Below, piece by piece: positions 51,510 to 63,670 of a stretch of 64,000 bases of DNA. The stretch is from Hemileia vastatrix (taxonomy: Eukaryota > Basidiomycota > Pucciniomycetes > Pucciniales > Zaghouaniaceae). Numbering within the stretch: the stretch's first letter is position 1; each line of letters begins with the position of its first letter. Location of the stretch: assembly GCA_030280995.1 (NCBI GenBank), contig JASXTE010000017.1, positions 7,577,001 to 7,641,000 of the forward strand. The letters are read 5' to 3'. Position numbers and translations under genes: made by a program. The notes below the pieces were generated by a model. The model was not told where the DNA came from and did no database searches. It worked only from the letters and a program-made list of their open reading frames with translations.

Positions 51510-52192
51510 ATTGGGGGCCTTTCCAAACAACAACAACAACTGCCATACTTGTGACAAACAACATAGCGCACGGACCACCCACCAAAAAGTAAAATTTTTG
51601 CCGTGACCCTGTTTCAAACTTGGGTTCAATAATTTAGGTTTATATTAAATTAAATCATATATTATTTTGAAGTGATTTTCAATCACTACTTTAAGTAAAA
51701 CATTGCACCTCTCACTCATATTATAATATTTTTACTGCAATAACAGTATTTGTGGCTTAATTGCTGATTAACTGAGTGTAAGTGTTCATTATTTTTCTAT
51801 TTTCTTTCCTAGTTGACCATAATAGAGTAAAACATTGAGTCCTAGAAGACAATTGAATTTTGATAAATTAATAAATTAATTTTATTATTATTTTTTGTTT
51901 ATTGGTTGACCATAATAGTACTCAGTACTTAGTCCCAATATTGCCAATATATTAATTTTGGTATTAATTATTTTGGTTGACTTATAGACCTTTGTTGGTT
52001 GGTCCCATTTCAATTTCTTAATAAAAATAATTGTAATTACATTAATTTGTGTTAAATTTTTTGGTTAATTAATTGGTTTTTGATAAAAATTTAAAATTTT
52101 TTTGTTTGTTAAAAATTCAATAAATTATATTTTATTTTGAAATTAATAATCTGAATCATTAATATAATTTTGATTCTTTTTTCACAGTTAAA

Positions 52193-52836
52193 ATGTCCAG
52201 TAGTTAGGCTAACAGCATGGATAACTTAAATGTGGATGAGATTGAAGTGGATGGTGACACTGAATCTGTAGGTTCTTCTAAATTAACTTACAAAAATTAT
52301 TCAGCTGAAAAAAAACCTTCAGGACATGGAAATGGCAGGTGAAGTGGCAAACCCCCCTCACAAAACATCTCTGAAAGAAGTAAAACCTCTAATAAATCAG
52401 GAAAATCAACTCAAAGGTATAAAAATAAAAAAGATACCACTGACTCAACAAGTAAAAAACCTGTCCAGTCACATCAAAGAGCTGAGAGCAGAAAGTGTGA
52501 AGTACAAGGCAAGAGTAGACACACTCTGGCAACAGATGCAGTAATTATTAAACCCCAAACAGGCTCAAACTCCTCATTTCCCAGCCTCCCAGCCTCAGCC
52601 TCAAACTCAGCCCAATCAAGTACCCAGCTCCTTCACGCAAATTCAAAGCACTCTGCAGGTGGAGCAGTGGAAACGGGATTACTTGATGAGCCATTACCAG
52701 CAGAATGTTCAGAAACCAACAGCTCAACACCCTGGCCCATCCAGGACACCAACCTACCATCCATCTCCTCAGCCCCATCCTTATCATGGAGGCAGAAGAA
52801 AGAAAGAACAGGGTAAGTTTCCTTCCTTGCCATGGT
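52193..52836 (+). pseudogene. Element 3 copy of the overlapping spliced ORF
   Basis: The 55-nt intron 52268-52322 (GTAGGT donor, CTTCAG acceptor) joins exon 1 to DMEMAGEVANPP in the +1 frame. Conserved parts are KIKKIPLTQQVKNLSSHIKE, YKARVDTLWQQMQ (then a stop), VEQWKRDYLMSHYQQN and SLPW-stop in a TGGTGAGT context. Confidence 0.6.
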
Positions 52837-55800
52837 GAGTAATTTGTTTGATAAACATGTTGGTATGTATAATAACAAATCTTCTTCAGGTAATATTGTG
52901 GATCCTGGTGAAAGAGCAGTTAAACCCTTAAAAAGACAAATTCCTTAAATAAGTAGCCCCAATGATGTAATTAGCAAATTATCATTTGATAAACCTTTAC
53001 ATTTAACTTCTACTTCTTTAATTAATCCTTCTCTTGCAATTAAGAATGGTTCTGTTTCTTCTGAAGTCTACACTTTAATTGAGAAAACTTCTGAAGAAAT
53101 ATTGAAAGATACCCTTAATTTTAATGTTGTAAAAGACAAACATTTAAGAGATGTGTTAATACATGAGAGTGATAAATTAAATAATTTGCACTTACATTGT
53201 AAAGTAAGTTCTTCTGTACAAGATACAGCTTATTTTAAAATCAAAGAAACCTTGAATATTGTTCTTAGCCAACAAAAGCAAATAAGGAGTGACCATAGAT
53301 ATATCTCAGATAAGAATATCAATCTACATAAAACCTTGAGTGAATTGAAACCCCTTTTTGAGGAAAATTATTCATTAAAAATTGAAATTAAATCTCTACA
53401 AAATGAGTTTAAAAAGCTAAAAAATGATTTCCATGGACTTAGTGCCAAACACACAGTTTCTGATGACAGAAATGTTTTATCTCTTGCAAAAGTAAATGAC
53501 CAGATGTCTGAAATTCCAAGGATAAGAAACTATGTGGCTGACCGGCAGGAAAAATTTTCAACCTTAACCATCAATAAATATGGTATAAATGAGAATGCTG
53601 CCCATAAGCTGCATAAAAATAAAGGAAAAGAACCTGAACAGAGTTCCTCTTTTCTTCCTCATATTTCAGCCATTAAACAAACTGACAATGAGTCTGTAAA
53701 ATCTTTTTCTACTAGCAAAAAATCTTGTGATGGTCATGTACCAGCTGTTTCTGAAAATAATGAAATTTATGAACACCTGGCTAAACTTCAGGAATTATTA
53801 ATGATAAATAATTCAACCCAAAGGATGGACCATCCCAGTAATCAGAAAATTTGGCCTAAATTGGACCAATATCCTACCTTTGATGGTGATTCTTCATCTG
53901 ATTGGAAACACTTTATCCAAATAATTGATAATTTAAAGAGATTTTATAAACTACCTGATGATGAAATTGTTTCTAAGCTAATTTATTTATTTTCCAATGT
54001 AGCCTTGATGTGGTATGAATCTGTTCTATTAGATAACAACCATTATACATGGAATGATTGGAAATCCTTAATTGAGAATCAGTTTGGTGGTTGAAAATTC
54101 AGGTTGGCTCAGAAAAGACTGTATGAGATTACTAGATATGTATCCTCCTCTGTTGAAAGACCCATTGTTATTCTTATAAAGGTAACAAAAATCTTGAGAG
54201 AAATTGATCCAAAGATGGATTATGATATTTGGAGAGATAAAATCTTGTATAAATTACCAAATTCTCATAGAGATTTAATTGTAGCTAGAACTGAGAATGT
54301 GAGGGAAAATTATTCTTTCATTAATATCTGTAATGAAGTACTGCTCAACCATAGATATGAACCAAAGAATTACCTTGGAAAAACTTATCATGATCAGAAA
54401 AAACCCTATACAAAGCCCCCAGAAAAATCCGGTAAACCCTCTGCCCCAGTTTCACCTAAAAAATATGTAACAAATACTTGTTATAAATGTAACAAATCAT
54501 GGCAAAAGCTTCATGTTTGTGACAAGAAAATTCATCATGTTGAAAGAAATGAAGACACTGATGAAACTGAAATTGATATCAATAATTCTTCTAGTGACTG
54601 TGAAAGTAATATCTCCTATAACAATGAATCTGTTAAAGATGTTTTAATGTTGGAATAGGATGTCCATTATTTAGATAATATATCTAAAGAATGTGTATTG
54701 GATTTATCTTCTGTGGAAAATTCTGAAATAATTAAAGATATTACTAAAAATTCTATAGCTATATCTCCTTTGAAGGCACCTGTTATAATTAATGGTAAAA
54801 ATGTTGATGTAGTTCTTGACTCTGGTGCTGGAGGAAGTGTAGTGTCTGAAAGAGGCTTAGCTTCAGTAGATAAGGATTATTTGGGTAAATTGTAACCTAT
54901 GACTTCTGAAAAATGGAGAGGGTATGGTTCTACCTTGTGTCCCATTGGCAAATACAAAACCTCTGTATTCTTCAAATATAAAGGTGGTTTTTTCAGAGCT
55001 ATTTGTGAATTTGTTGTCATGAAAAATGATAATTTAAGCAATTGGTTTATTATGGGTAATGATATTTCAACCATTTTTGGTGTGAAATTGGACCCAGAAA
55101 ATAATTGCTTCACCTTGGGATTGAATGGCAAAAGAAAATTCAAAATTTCCTCCCCTAGAAAACCTTCTGGGCATCTGTTAAAGTCTTGTAACTCAATAAT
55201 CCAGTGTAAAGGCAGACCAACAATTGAAATGGATGATTTATTAAATGAAATAAATACTGCTTCTTTTGGTGATCAGTTAACTAGTGAACAAAAAGATTCT
55301 ATAATTACCTCAATTACCTCTTTCCCTATGGCTTTTTCTCATGGTTCACATGTCTTAGGAAGTGTTCAGGAAGAAATGAAAATTACCTTATCCTGTAAAT
55401 TGAGTGATATTCCTCCTAGTCTTAAGGAAAACCATATCCTGCTTCTCCAACAAAAAGAAAGGATATTGAAGATAATATTGCCACATTATTAAAAATGAAT
55501 ATCATTGAGAAAGTGGATGTCACCCCCAAATATTGTGTCATCTCCACAGTCTTGATTTCTTATGAAAAGGATAAGACTAGATTATGTGGAGATTACAGAG
55601 CATAAAACACTTATAATTTTGATGATATTTATCCTTTACCCAAAATTAATTCAATACATGCTACCTTGCAAGGTGCAAAATTTATTAGTTGTCTGGATGG
55701 TAATAAAGGGTATCATCAAGTTCCAGTTGAGAAAAATTCTCAGAATTTTTTACTTATTGCTACTCATATGAGAATATATAAGTATGTTAGAATGCCATTT

Positions 55801-58320
55801 GGCCCTAAAAATGCACCTTCAGTTTTCCAAAAAGTCATGGATAACACTTTCCATCAGGAAATAATTGAAGGATGGCTTATGGTGTATATTGATGATATCA
55901 TAGTTTTTTCTAAAACTTTTGATGAACATATGATTCACTTGAATTGAGTTTTTCAAAAAATGGATGAAATCAATATGGCATTGTCCTTAAAAAGTGTAAA
56001 TTTGGCTTTTAATCTTTAAAAGTTCTTGGCCATGTTGTGTCAGGCCTACAAAGTTGTGTAGACCACAACAAAGTTGCTGCAATTCAAAATGTAAAGGCAC
56101 CAATTCTGTAAGAGAAATACAAAGTTTTTTGGGTATGTGTGGAAATTATAGACAGTGTATTAAAAATTATCAGGTCATAGCTTTGCCTCTTACCAAACTA
56201 ACTAGGAAAGATCTTGCATTCATCTGGAATATTGACTGTAAAAAAGCTTTTTATGCATTAAAATGTTGTTTAATGACAGCTCCTATCTTAGCTCTTCCAG
56301 ATTTCAACAAACCTTTTGTCCTATATACAGATGCTACCTTTGTTAGTCTGGGTGCTGCCCTTCACAAGAAACAAATTCTTAGTGATAAATAATCAGAGGT
56401 TGTAATTTGTTATATTTCAAGAAACTTGAGAAATAGTGAATTGAAATATGGTGCCACTCAATTAGAGTGCTTAGAAGTTATTTGGGCCCTTGAGAAGCTT
56501 CATTACTACCTAGATGACCAAAATTTTGAATTGGTAACTGACTGTAGTGATGTGAAGTCCCTCCTAAACCTGAAAACAACTAATAGACATATGTTCAGGT
56601 GGCAACTTGCTGTTCAAGAATACAGTAAAAGAATGAAAATTATCCATAGGGCCGGAAATGTTCACTCCAATGTTGATACACTGTCAAGATTGCCTCTGCC
56701 AAATAATGACTCCAATCCTGCTTATTTACCTGAAGATGATACTTTTCATATCCATGGTATATTTATAGTTGATATGGAAGAAGAGTTGCTACAATTAATT
56801 CTGGATTCATATGATAAAGATTCTGATTTATATAAATTTGTTACTATCTTAAATGATCCTAAGAATGCTTCAATTCAAGAATTGATTAAAACTCTCCCTG
56901 CAAAGTATCAAAATGCTTTGATAAAAGGAAAGTTTTCCATTGAAGATGGTTATATATATTATAGAAGAAAGCTTACTAATATAATTGTAATTCCTCCTTC
57001 TATAAAAGAAACTATCCTCAAACTTTGTCATGATGACATATTAAATAGTCATTGTGATCTTGAAAAGACATTAACTAGACTCAAAAACACTGCTTGGTGG
57101 GCTAATATGTCTGAAGATACAAAATTATATGTTGAATCTTGTTATTCCTTACAGAAATGTAAAAAGTTGACAGGTAAAAGAGCAGAGTTACTACAACATA
57201 TTGAAGCACCTGATGCTCTGTGGCAAATCATTAACATGAATTTTGTTACTGATCTTCCTGTAGCAGGTAAAGACAGTTATAACTCTTCTTGGGTAATAGT
57301 GGATAGATTCACAAAAATGTGCCAATTTATTCCCACCCACAAAGATGTATCCACAAAGGAATTAGCTTTCTTATGGTAGACTTACATGTTCAATATTATT
57401 GGATTTCCATAAGCCATTATCTCTGATAGAGATCATAAATTTACTTCTGATTTTTGGACCTCTTTGATGGATATTTGTGGCTATGAGTTAAAATTGTCTG
57501 CAGCTCACCATCCACAGACTGATGGTATAGCTGAGAGAATGATTCAAACTCTGGAAGATAGGATTAGAAGGTATTGTGCCTTTGGTTTAGAATATAAAGA
57601 CAATGACAGATTTACTCATGATTGGGTCACTCTATTGCCTGGTCTTGAATTTGCATATAATAGCACTGTTCATTCTGTCACTGAGAAAAAGCCTTTTGAG
57701 CTTTGGTTAGGTTATGTCCCAAATACTCCTGCTTAGATTCTCAATAAAAATTACCTAAGTTGGAACTACACCCTGGTGTAAAATCTTTTATGCAAATGCA
57801 ACAGCTATGCAGAAAACATGCTCAAAGCTGTGTTGATAAAGCATTTGAGTATGAAAAGAAAAGATGGGATAAATCCCATAAGGAATACACATTTAAAAAG
57901 GGTGATGAAGTGTTGATATCTACTGTCCATTTCAATTTAAAAGGTAACAACAAATTAAAAGATCCTTTTGTGGGACCATTTGTTGTTAAAAGAATGGTTG
58001 GAGATAATGCAGTAGAAGTTGTATTGTATTCTCAATATGATAGGAAACATCCTGTTTTTTCCATTTCTTTGATTAAGCCTTATACTTCCAAAAGTGACTT
58101 ATTTTCCAGAAGAAGGGGAAGGCCTAAGAAAGACCCTTAGGAAGTCACAGAAACTGCAGAAATTGATAAAATTCTCAATGATAGAATTATCACTTCTGAG
58201 AGAGGTACTGAATATTTATTGAGATATAAGAACAGATCATCTGAACATGATGCATGTATACCTGGCAAGGAAATTTCAAATTTTCCTACTCTGTTAAAGA
58301 AGTAAAAAAAGAAAAAATCT
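52193..58320 (+). pseudogene. Gag-Pol of element 3, multiply broken
   Basis: Homologous to element 2 along its whole length, starting MSSS, stop, MDNLNVDEIEVD. Recognisable parts: capsid WPKLDQYPTFDGDSSSDW, zinc knuckle with altered spacing residues (CYKCNKSWQKLHVC), protease DSGAGG, RT YIDD, RNase H (LYTDATFVSLGAAL), integrase HHPQTDGIAERM and a chromodomain with a stop near the end. In-frame stops include those at about 54092, 54656, 54893, 55603, 55945 and 57377. Frameshifts occur near 55430 and 55990. Many are C-to-T or G-to-A changes (CAA to TAA, TGG to TAG). It cannot make a working polyprotein. Confidence 0.9.
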
Positions 58321-58357
58321 TACCATTTTTTTTATTGTTTTTTTTAGAGTGAGGGAG

Positions 58358-59620
58358 TGTCAGCCAAGCTATACCAGGAGCCCAGTAGATTTTATGTCAA
58401 TTTACTGTAACTAAAAGAGGGCGTAAAAATTTGCTTATTATGTATATAAATTAATCTTATATCGCATAATGAAATGATATAATTACTTTATTAAATATAT
58501 ATAAATATTATAGTAATTTTATTATTATATAAATCATTTATACATTTAAATTAAGCATGATATATATTCTATAAATTATGGCGCATTTTTTATGTATTTA
58601 AAATATACAAATTTATAATTGATTAATTATATATTATAACTATAAGTGTAAAATTGACTTATAATGTAATAAAATTAATGAATTAAATCTATATATTAAA
58701 TAAAACTTTTCATACATTATTAAACAATAATATTGGGCGCTTTTTTGACCCTTAATTGTGTCAGTAAAATTAGAAAATAAATTATAAGACTTATTAAATA
58801 ATATGGTATTAAAATTCTCACTTTAAATTAGAAATATCATTAAATTAATTATATGTTACATTTAAACTAATTATTGAATTAATTACATTGTTAAAACAAT
58901 TAATTAAAATTGCTTTATACTGGATTGAATTGATTACATGGATTTTGGCGTGAAAATAATACTAATTGTTTTAATTAAACCCTTTACATCCTACTCTAAT
59001 ATCTGTTTTGGATTCTTTTTCTCACAGTTCTTAGGGTTCAGGCTTACTTAGTTACTCACTATTTTAATTAACTGGGTTGGGAAATTATGGTGGGAAAACT
59101 AGTTACTTATTCATGGGTTTAGTTAACTGTTTCATGTTTTTCTCTTAATATCTATGTTTCATTTCTATTCTTTTATATTCTTGTTTTACCCTATTACTAT
59201 TTTGTATATACTGATTTTTGGCGCTTCAGAGGTCCCTTGGTCTATAAAAGGGCCTTGGGAAATCCCTTTTAGCCCATCACTTATTATACACTCAATTCAA
59301 ATACAATTTTAAATAATATTATGTTTATTTTATATTTTATTAGCATTATAAGTATATATTTAAAAGTAAATAAATTATCTAAGGTTGCTTTAATACTAAT
59401 AATAATTAAAATTGAGAACCACACACTACTATATAACTTACAAGATCTAAATATTATATCCTGAACCTCACTGTTTTGTCACTATTCAAATATCGTTGTA
59501 GCATTTCTTTAATTCTCTCTCTTACTTTATTAAACTATCAATTTTTATAAAAAAACTACATTATTATCCTTCTATTCTTTTCCTGCTTTTTTACTCCTTC
59601 TTCTAGAGGACCCACCGATA
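58358..59620 (+). repeat. 3' LTR of element 3
   Basis: 1263 bp with TGTCAGCC start and CGATA end; it retains the TATA segment at 59243. Confidence 0.82.
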
Positions 59621-59870
59621 TAACACATAAAGTCCTTGAAAAAAAATGGTAAAAAAAAAATATCATAAAATTAAACCAAATAAAAATTGTATCAGAAATT
59701 TTTTTTCCTAAAAATAAAAACAAAAGTTTTCAACACACAAAATTTTTTTGATTCAGCTTGAACTGTAAAAAAAATTTTTTTTATTTATAATATTCTTTAA
59801 AAAAAACAAAAAAAAACAAAATAATGTAAATTTTAATTCACATACACCCATATTACCCCTCCTTGTCTGC

Positions 59871-60120
59871 CTCATTTAATTCTTTTTGGTGTCCTCAACC
59901 CCCCCTCCCCCTTCTTGATCTCCTCAAAATCCCCTTACCCCCTTTTTCACCAGTTCCTCCTCCCTTTTCCCCCCTTCCTGCACATCTTTTCCCCCTTTAG
60001 GCTGCCTCACCCCTTCCCCTCCCATCCACTGCTTCCCCCCTATAAGAGGCCTAAAGAGGGAAAAAAAAGAATGCCTAAAGGTGATAAAAGGTGGGAAAAG
60101 GTGGGTAAAGGTGAGGAATG
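59871..60120. other. Pyrimidine-rich then purine-rich tract
   Basis: About 160 bases of C/T blocks (CCCCCCCTCCCCC and similar) are followed by an A/G-rich stretch (GGTGGGAAAAGGTGGG), unlike the surrounding AT-rich DNA. Weak ORFs on both strands are low-complexity and not believed. Confidence 0.5.
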
Positions 60121-60626
60121 AGGGGTGAGGAATAGAATAAGGGGGGGAAGGGAAGATTGTGGCTGTCAAGAAGGGGGAAAAGGATGTAAAAAGAGGACAA
60201 GAGAGAAAAGAGGTAGAGAAAAAACCAAAAAAAATTAGTTAAACCTTGAACAAAAATAAATGAAGCACTTACAAAATAAAAAAATAAAAAAAAACAAAAA
60301 AAAAACAAAAAAAAGCAAAAAAAAACATGATTAGCAAAAAAAAAAAAAAAAAAAGACTTACCTGGTGAGATGAGTTAAAAAATGCAACCAAAATATTTGA
60401 GGGATGTTTGAGGAGAGGAGGAAAAGGATATGAGTGAAGAATGAAAAAAGAAACACTGAAAAAATATGCAATTTCATGTTGAGCTGGTGACAGAAAACCA
60501 ATGAGCCATCCAAAAAAGAGATATTCACTGTGAATTCAAAAAAAATGAATATGCAACAAACAAAAATACGTAGCCAAATGAATAAAGTATACAAAGTGGA
60601 CATTTGTAGAGTATGAAAACAAAAAA

Positions 60627-61900
60627 TTAAAAGGGTTGTGTGCCAAAATGATGGAGGGTTATTGGAATAATGACAGAGCATATGCCAATTGAATGAATGT
60701 TTTGTGATTCAAGGGAGGGGAGAGCCGGCACTGGTTCAGGATCCTCTTCATCAAAAAGATTATTCCACTCATCCTTTAAATCAGCTGAGATATTGTGGAG
60801 TATAATGCAAGCCATTATCCAATAATTTGAAGTTTTTATTTCCATTTTTTTTTGAAAATGGATTCTGAGTTCCCGGAGACTAGTTAATCTTCCCTTTAAA
60901 ATTCCAATTGCATGTTTAATCTGTACCCTTGATTGTGCAAGGTGATAATTAAAGGTAGTTTTGGTGTCATTCTCTAAGGTTGCACCATGGAAAGCAAGTA
61001 TGATGTACTTTCCACTTGCATATGCTGAGTCTGCATGGATTTACTGAGATTCTTCAAAGTATGAGTCAGTACTTTGAGAAATCTTCATTCTTTTAAAGAC
61101 AGAAGAGTCATGACATGAGTCAGGGCAGCCACTATGAAAAGCAATAAAATTTTTGTTGATGTCACAGGCAAGTTGAAAAGCAATTGAGTATTTAAAAAGA
61201 AGATAAAAACTTAGTTTTTGAAAGATGAGAAATTGGAGAACATTTTGAAAAAACCTTTTTTTGTGATCAAAATAATGGTTGCCATCATAAGCAGGCCTTT
61301 GACTCAAATGTATAGTTGTACCATCAACAAAAACTACACATCCAGGGAAAGCCTTGGCATGCACTACTTGAGAGGATTCAAGTTGCTTTTGCAGAGTTGG
61401 CCAAATAAGTTTTTGAGACTTGAGAGAAAGGATAGCAATAATGCAGCGCTTAATGTATAATATGAAAGTACCATATCCTATGGTAAATAAATTATCTAAA
61501 CGTCTTACAGTAGCACCATTTCCATTTAAAAAAAAGTGACATAGTGCAACAGCAAGCTGAAAGGCGGGATCACACTGTTTGTTATGGGAATTATTATGGA
61601 AGATAGGATGATTGGAGATGAGTTGAGAAAGTTTGAAAAACAAATTAAGAAACGTTTAAAATATTTAAGTGTAGTTTAGTTTAGGAATGTTGATAATGAA
61701 GAAGAGATAATATCTGGGATCATGATAAAGATCTAGCCCCCCTTGGGATGATGTAACACTTTTTGGAAAGATAAGAGATATAAGTTATAGCATCTTCCAA
61801 ACCAGAGTCAGAATCAGAGTCAGAGGCTAAAACTAAAGTGATAGCATTCATAGCTGAGTGAAGTTGCTTCATAGTAGACAGGTGCTTCATTATTTTCAGT
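60627..61900 (-). pseudogene. Harbinger DDE transposase, broken
   Basis: Minus-strand order: an N-terminal part with breaks (MKQLHSAMNAITLVLASDSD), then LFFKLSQLISNHPIFHNNSH, QLAVALCHFFLNGNGATVRR, GYGTFILYIKRCIIAI, the first catalytic Asp in GCVVFVDGT, the second in CPDSCHDSSVF, a TAA after FEESQ, then HADSAYASGKYIILAF and IKHAIGILKGRLTSLRELRI. It closes with SNYWIMACIILHNI, typical of the family. In the third motif the usual Glu before HAIG is Lys here, so the triad is incomplete. It is convergent with the Myb-like gene, as in intact Harbinger elements. Identification is confident; function is lost. Confidence 0.82.
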
Positions 61901-63259
61901 AAAAGGTCTAGGTAATGAGTGGGATGTGGGAATTTTCCACCAAATGAGCAGGTGGTGTGTGTAGATGGAAAAAAATGTCATGTGTTTGCCACCAAAATTA
62001 AGTTTCATAGAGTGAAGAGATACATAAGGTTGAGAAAAAATGTTATGTTTTCACCACCAAAATTTAGTATTATAGAGTGAGGAAAGACTTAAGGATGGCA
62101 TCACCAATTATGAGTCATGTGACTTTCTTAAAAATCCATCATGGATGTGATGAGTTTGGGATCAGGAATTAAGAATGGAAATTGGGTTATAAGAGGTAGG
62201 ATAGTGCATTATTATGGATTCCTTCTCCACTAGCCCTGGGGCTAGTAAATAAGAATCTTCCGCAATCAATATTGTCTGATCCTGGGAAAAAAATACCTGA
62301 TCCCTAATTGTGGATTACTGAACATTGATACCCCCTAATAGTTATATATATGGGTTTAACCCTCTAAATAGCCAATAAGCTTTATTTTTCTGCTTATTTT
62401 AGGTCATATTGACATATTCAATGGAATAACCACACCTACACAACCATACACAACTTTTTCAGGTGCATATATCCAGTTTAGACAGCTAAATCTGCTTTCT
62501 TTAATGGATTTTCATGGATTCATGGGTTGGGATATGTTAACTGGGTTAATGTGGATTCTTGGGTATCTTGTTGTGGGCTTTGAAATTTGATTTGGTTCCT
62601 TTATATGCTTTGTGTTTCATTATATTCTCTGTGGAGGAGTTATTTTACCTGTTTCTTGATAGTATCCACTTTTATCTGTTTTATCTATTTATGGTATGGT
62701 TGTAAGATATCATTAAATGTGATGGAGTGTCCTTACTGGAGGTCTAGGTGTTGAAACTGCTTAAAGTGGAAAACATGGGGAGGTGATGGTACCTCACAGT
62801 TTTTTAATTTCCAGGGAGAGCAGTGACATCATCTGGATTGAAGGTCTGTGCACTCCTGTGAATTTTGGTATAAGTAAAGGAGGTTTTGGCAGGTTATTAA
62901 AAATCATTTACTTACTACTCATCAAATAAAAATTTCTAAAAAATTATTAGCATATAAAAATATATTTTAAAGCCTTTATAAATTGAAATTATCTTTATAT
63001 TAGCTAGAACTATATTTTATTATCCTATTTTACACCTCTAGACTGCACCAATCCAAATATTGTGAGTAAAAAATTGAGTATAAGACTTTTAATAGTCTAT
63101 CCCTGAGGTTTAATCCATAAATAATTTAATATTAAGTAGTAGGACCATAATATTTACTATTAAATCATTATCAAGTACTAGCATATACTGACACTTCCTC
63201 TTTCAATGCATAGTGCCCATAGCACTTTTCTTCCTCCCCTCTTAACCTAAATCCTAACA

Positions 63260-63455
63260 TTACCCCCTTTTACCCTTCCTATCTTCAAAATCCTTCTGAA
63301 ACTCCTTCACCTTTCCCTTATAATTACCTAAGTTCTCTAATGGCTCCCAAGATCTATCTTATAGTCCATAACCTTTCCAATATACTAAATACTGAACCTT
63401 TTCCTGTAAATCCTTTTAGCAATAATCTTTTTTAATTCAAACCCCTCTTCATTGT
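63260..63455 (-). pseudogene. Chromodomain C-terminus of the family A element
   Basis: Minus strand: EEGFELKKIIAKRIYRKRF, a frame change, then YWKGYG, a stop, DRSWEPLENLGNYKGKVKEF and a stop at 63262-63260. This is a chromodomain of the kind ending chromovirus integrases. It sits 70 bp before the family A LTR, tying that LTR to a chromovirus. Upstream coding sense is lost at about 63455. Confidence 0.7.
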
Positions 63456-63468
63456 GAAGATGAAGTCT

Positions 63469-63670
63469 TTGGTATAAATCCAAGTAATAAATCAGTAATG
63501 CACAACTTATTCAAGTAGATGAGCCAGGTATATTAGTAGATAGGATGGACTAGCTTTATTGAATTGAAACCATTAAAATTAAATACATTAAAGACAGATC
63601 TTTGGTATAAAGCTAAGGAATAAATCAGTAATGTGCAACTTATTAAGGTAGAAGAGCCAGTTATACCTAA
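63469..63670. repeat. Direct repeat of about 70 bp, two copies
   Basis: TCTTTGGTATAAA...AATAAATCAGTAATG...CAACTTATT...GAGCCAG occurs from about 63469 and again from about 63598. The copies are diverged, and no coding sense was recognised from here to the window end. Confidence 0.6.

Larger units (their letters stand above)
50264..59620 (+). mobile_element. Element 3: decayed chromovirus of the F2 group
   Basis: 5' LTR 50264-51509, PBS-like TGGGGGCCTTTCC at 51512, leader, broken gag-pol, purine tract, 3' LTR 58358-59620. Flanks TACCA and TAACA differ at one base, as expected of an aged TSD. LTR ends are mutated (TA for TG at the 5' LTR start; CGATA for CGACA at both ends). It lies inside the Harbinger element. 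Confidence 0.85.
45241..62336. mobile_element. PIF/Harbinger DNA transposon, nested, TSD AAT
   Basis: The ends AGGGGGTATCAATGTT at 45241 and its inverse ending at 62336 continue with ATCCACAATTA on both sides, a terminal inverted repeat of about 31 bp with a few mismatches. AAT flanks both ends (45238-45240, 62337-62339), and the flanks join into a continuous family A LTR. Removing the two retrotransposon insertions leaves about 6.6 kb with a Myb-like gene (+), an oxygenase-like gene (-) and a DDE transposase (-). All three are damaged. Confidence 0.85.
34237..63193 (-). repeat. 3' LTR of a family A chromovirus, split by nested insertions
   Basis: The pieces 34237-34246, 44924-45240 and 62340-63193 together rebuild a 1.17-kb LTR collinear with 17063-18240, in reverse. 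The first break is duplicated as GCCTA (F1 solo LTR inserted) and the second as AAT (Harbinger inserted). Right of 63193 come a purine run (AAAGAGGAAG on the minus strand) and a chromodomain tail, so this is the 3' LTR of a minus-strand element extending beyond the window, not a solo LTR. Confidence 0.82.

Noticed and set aside
59915..60308. Small ORFs on both strands in the C/T-rich tract
   Set aside because: Low-complexity translation of pyrimidine/purine runs with no conserved feature.
34232..63198. CTTCT and CTTCC as a TSD making the split LTR A a solo LTR
   Set aside because: A purine tract and chromodomain tail lie immediately right of 63193, so that side is element interior; the similarity is chance.
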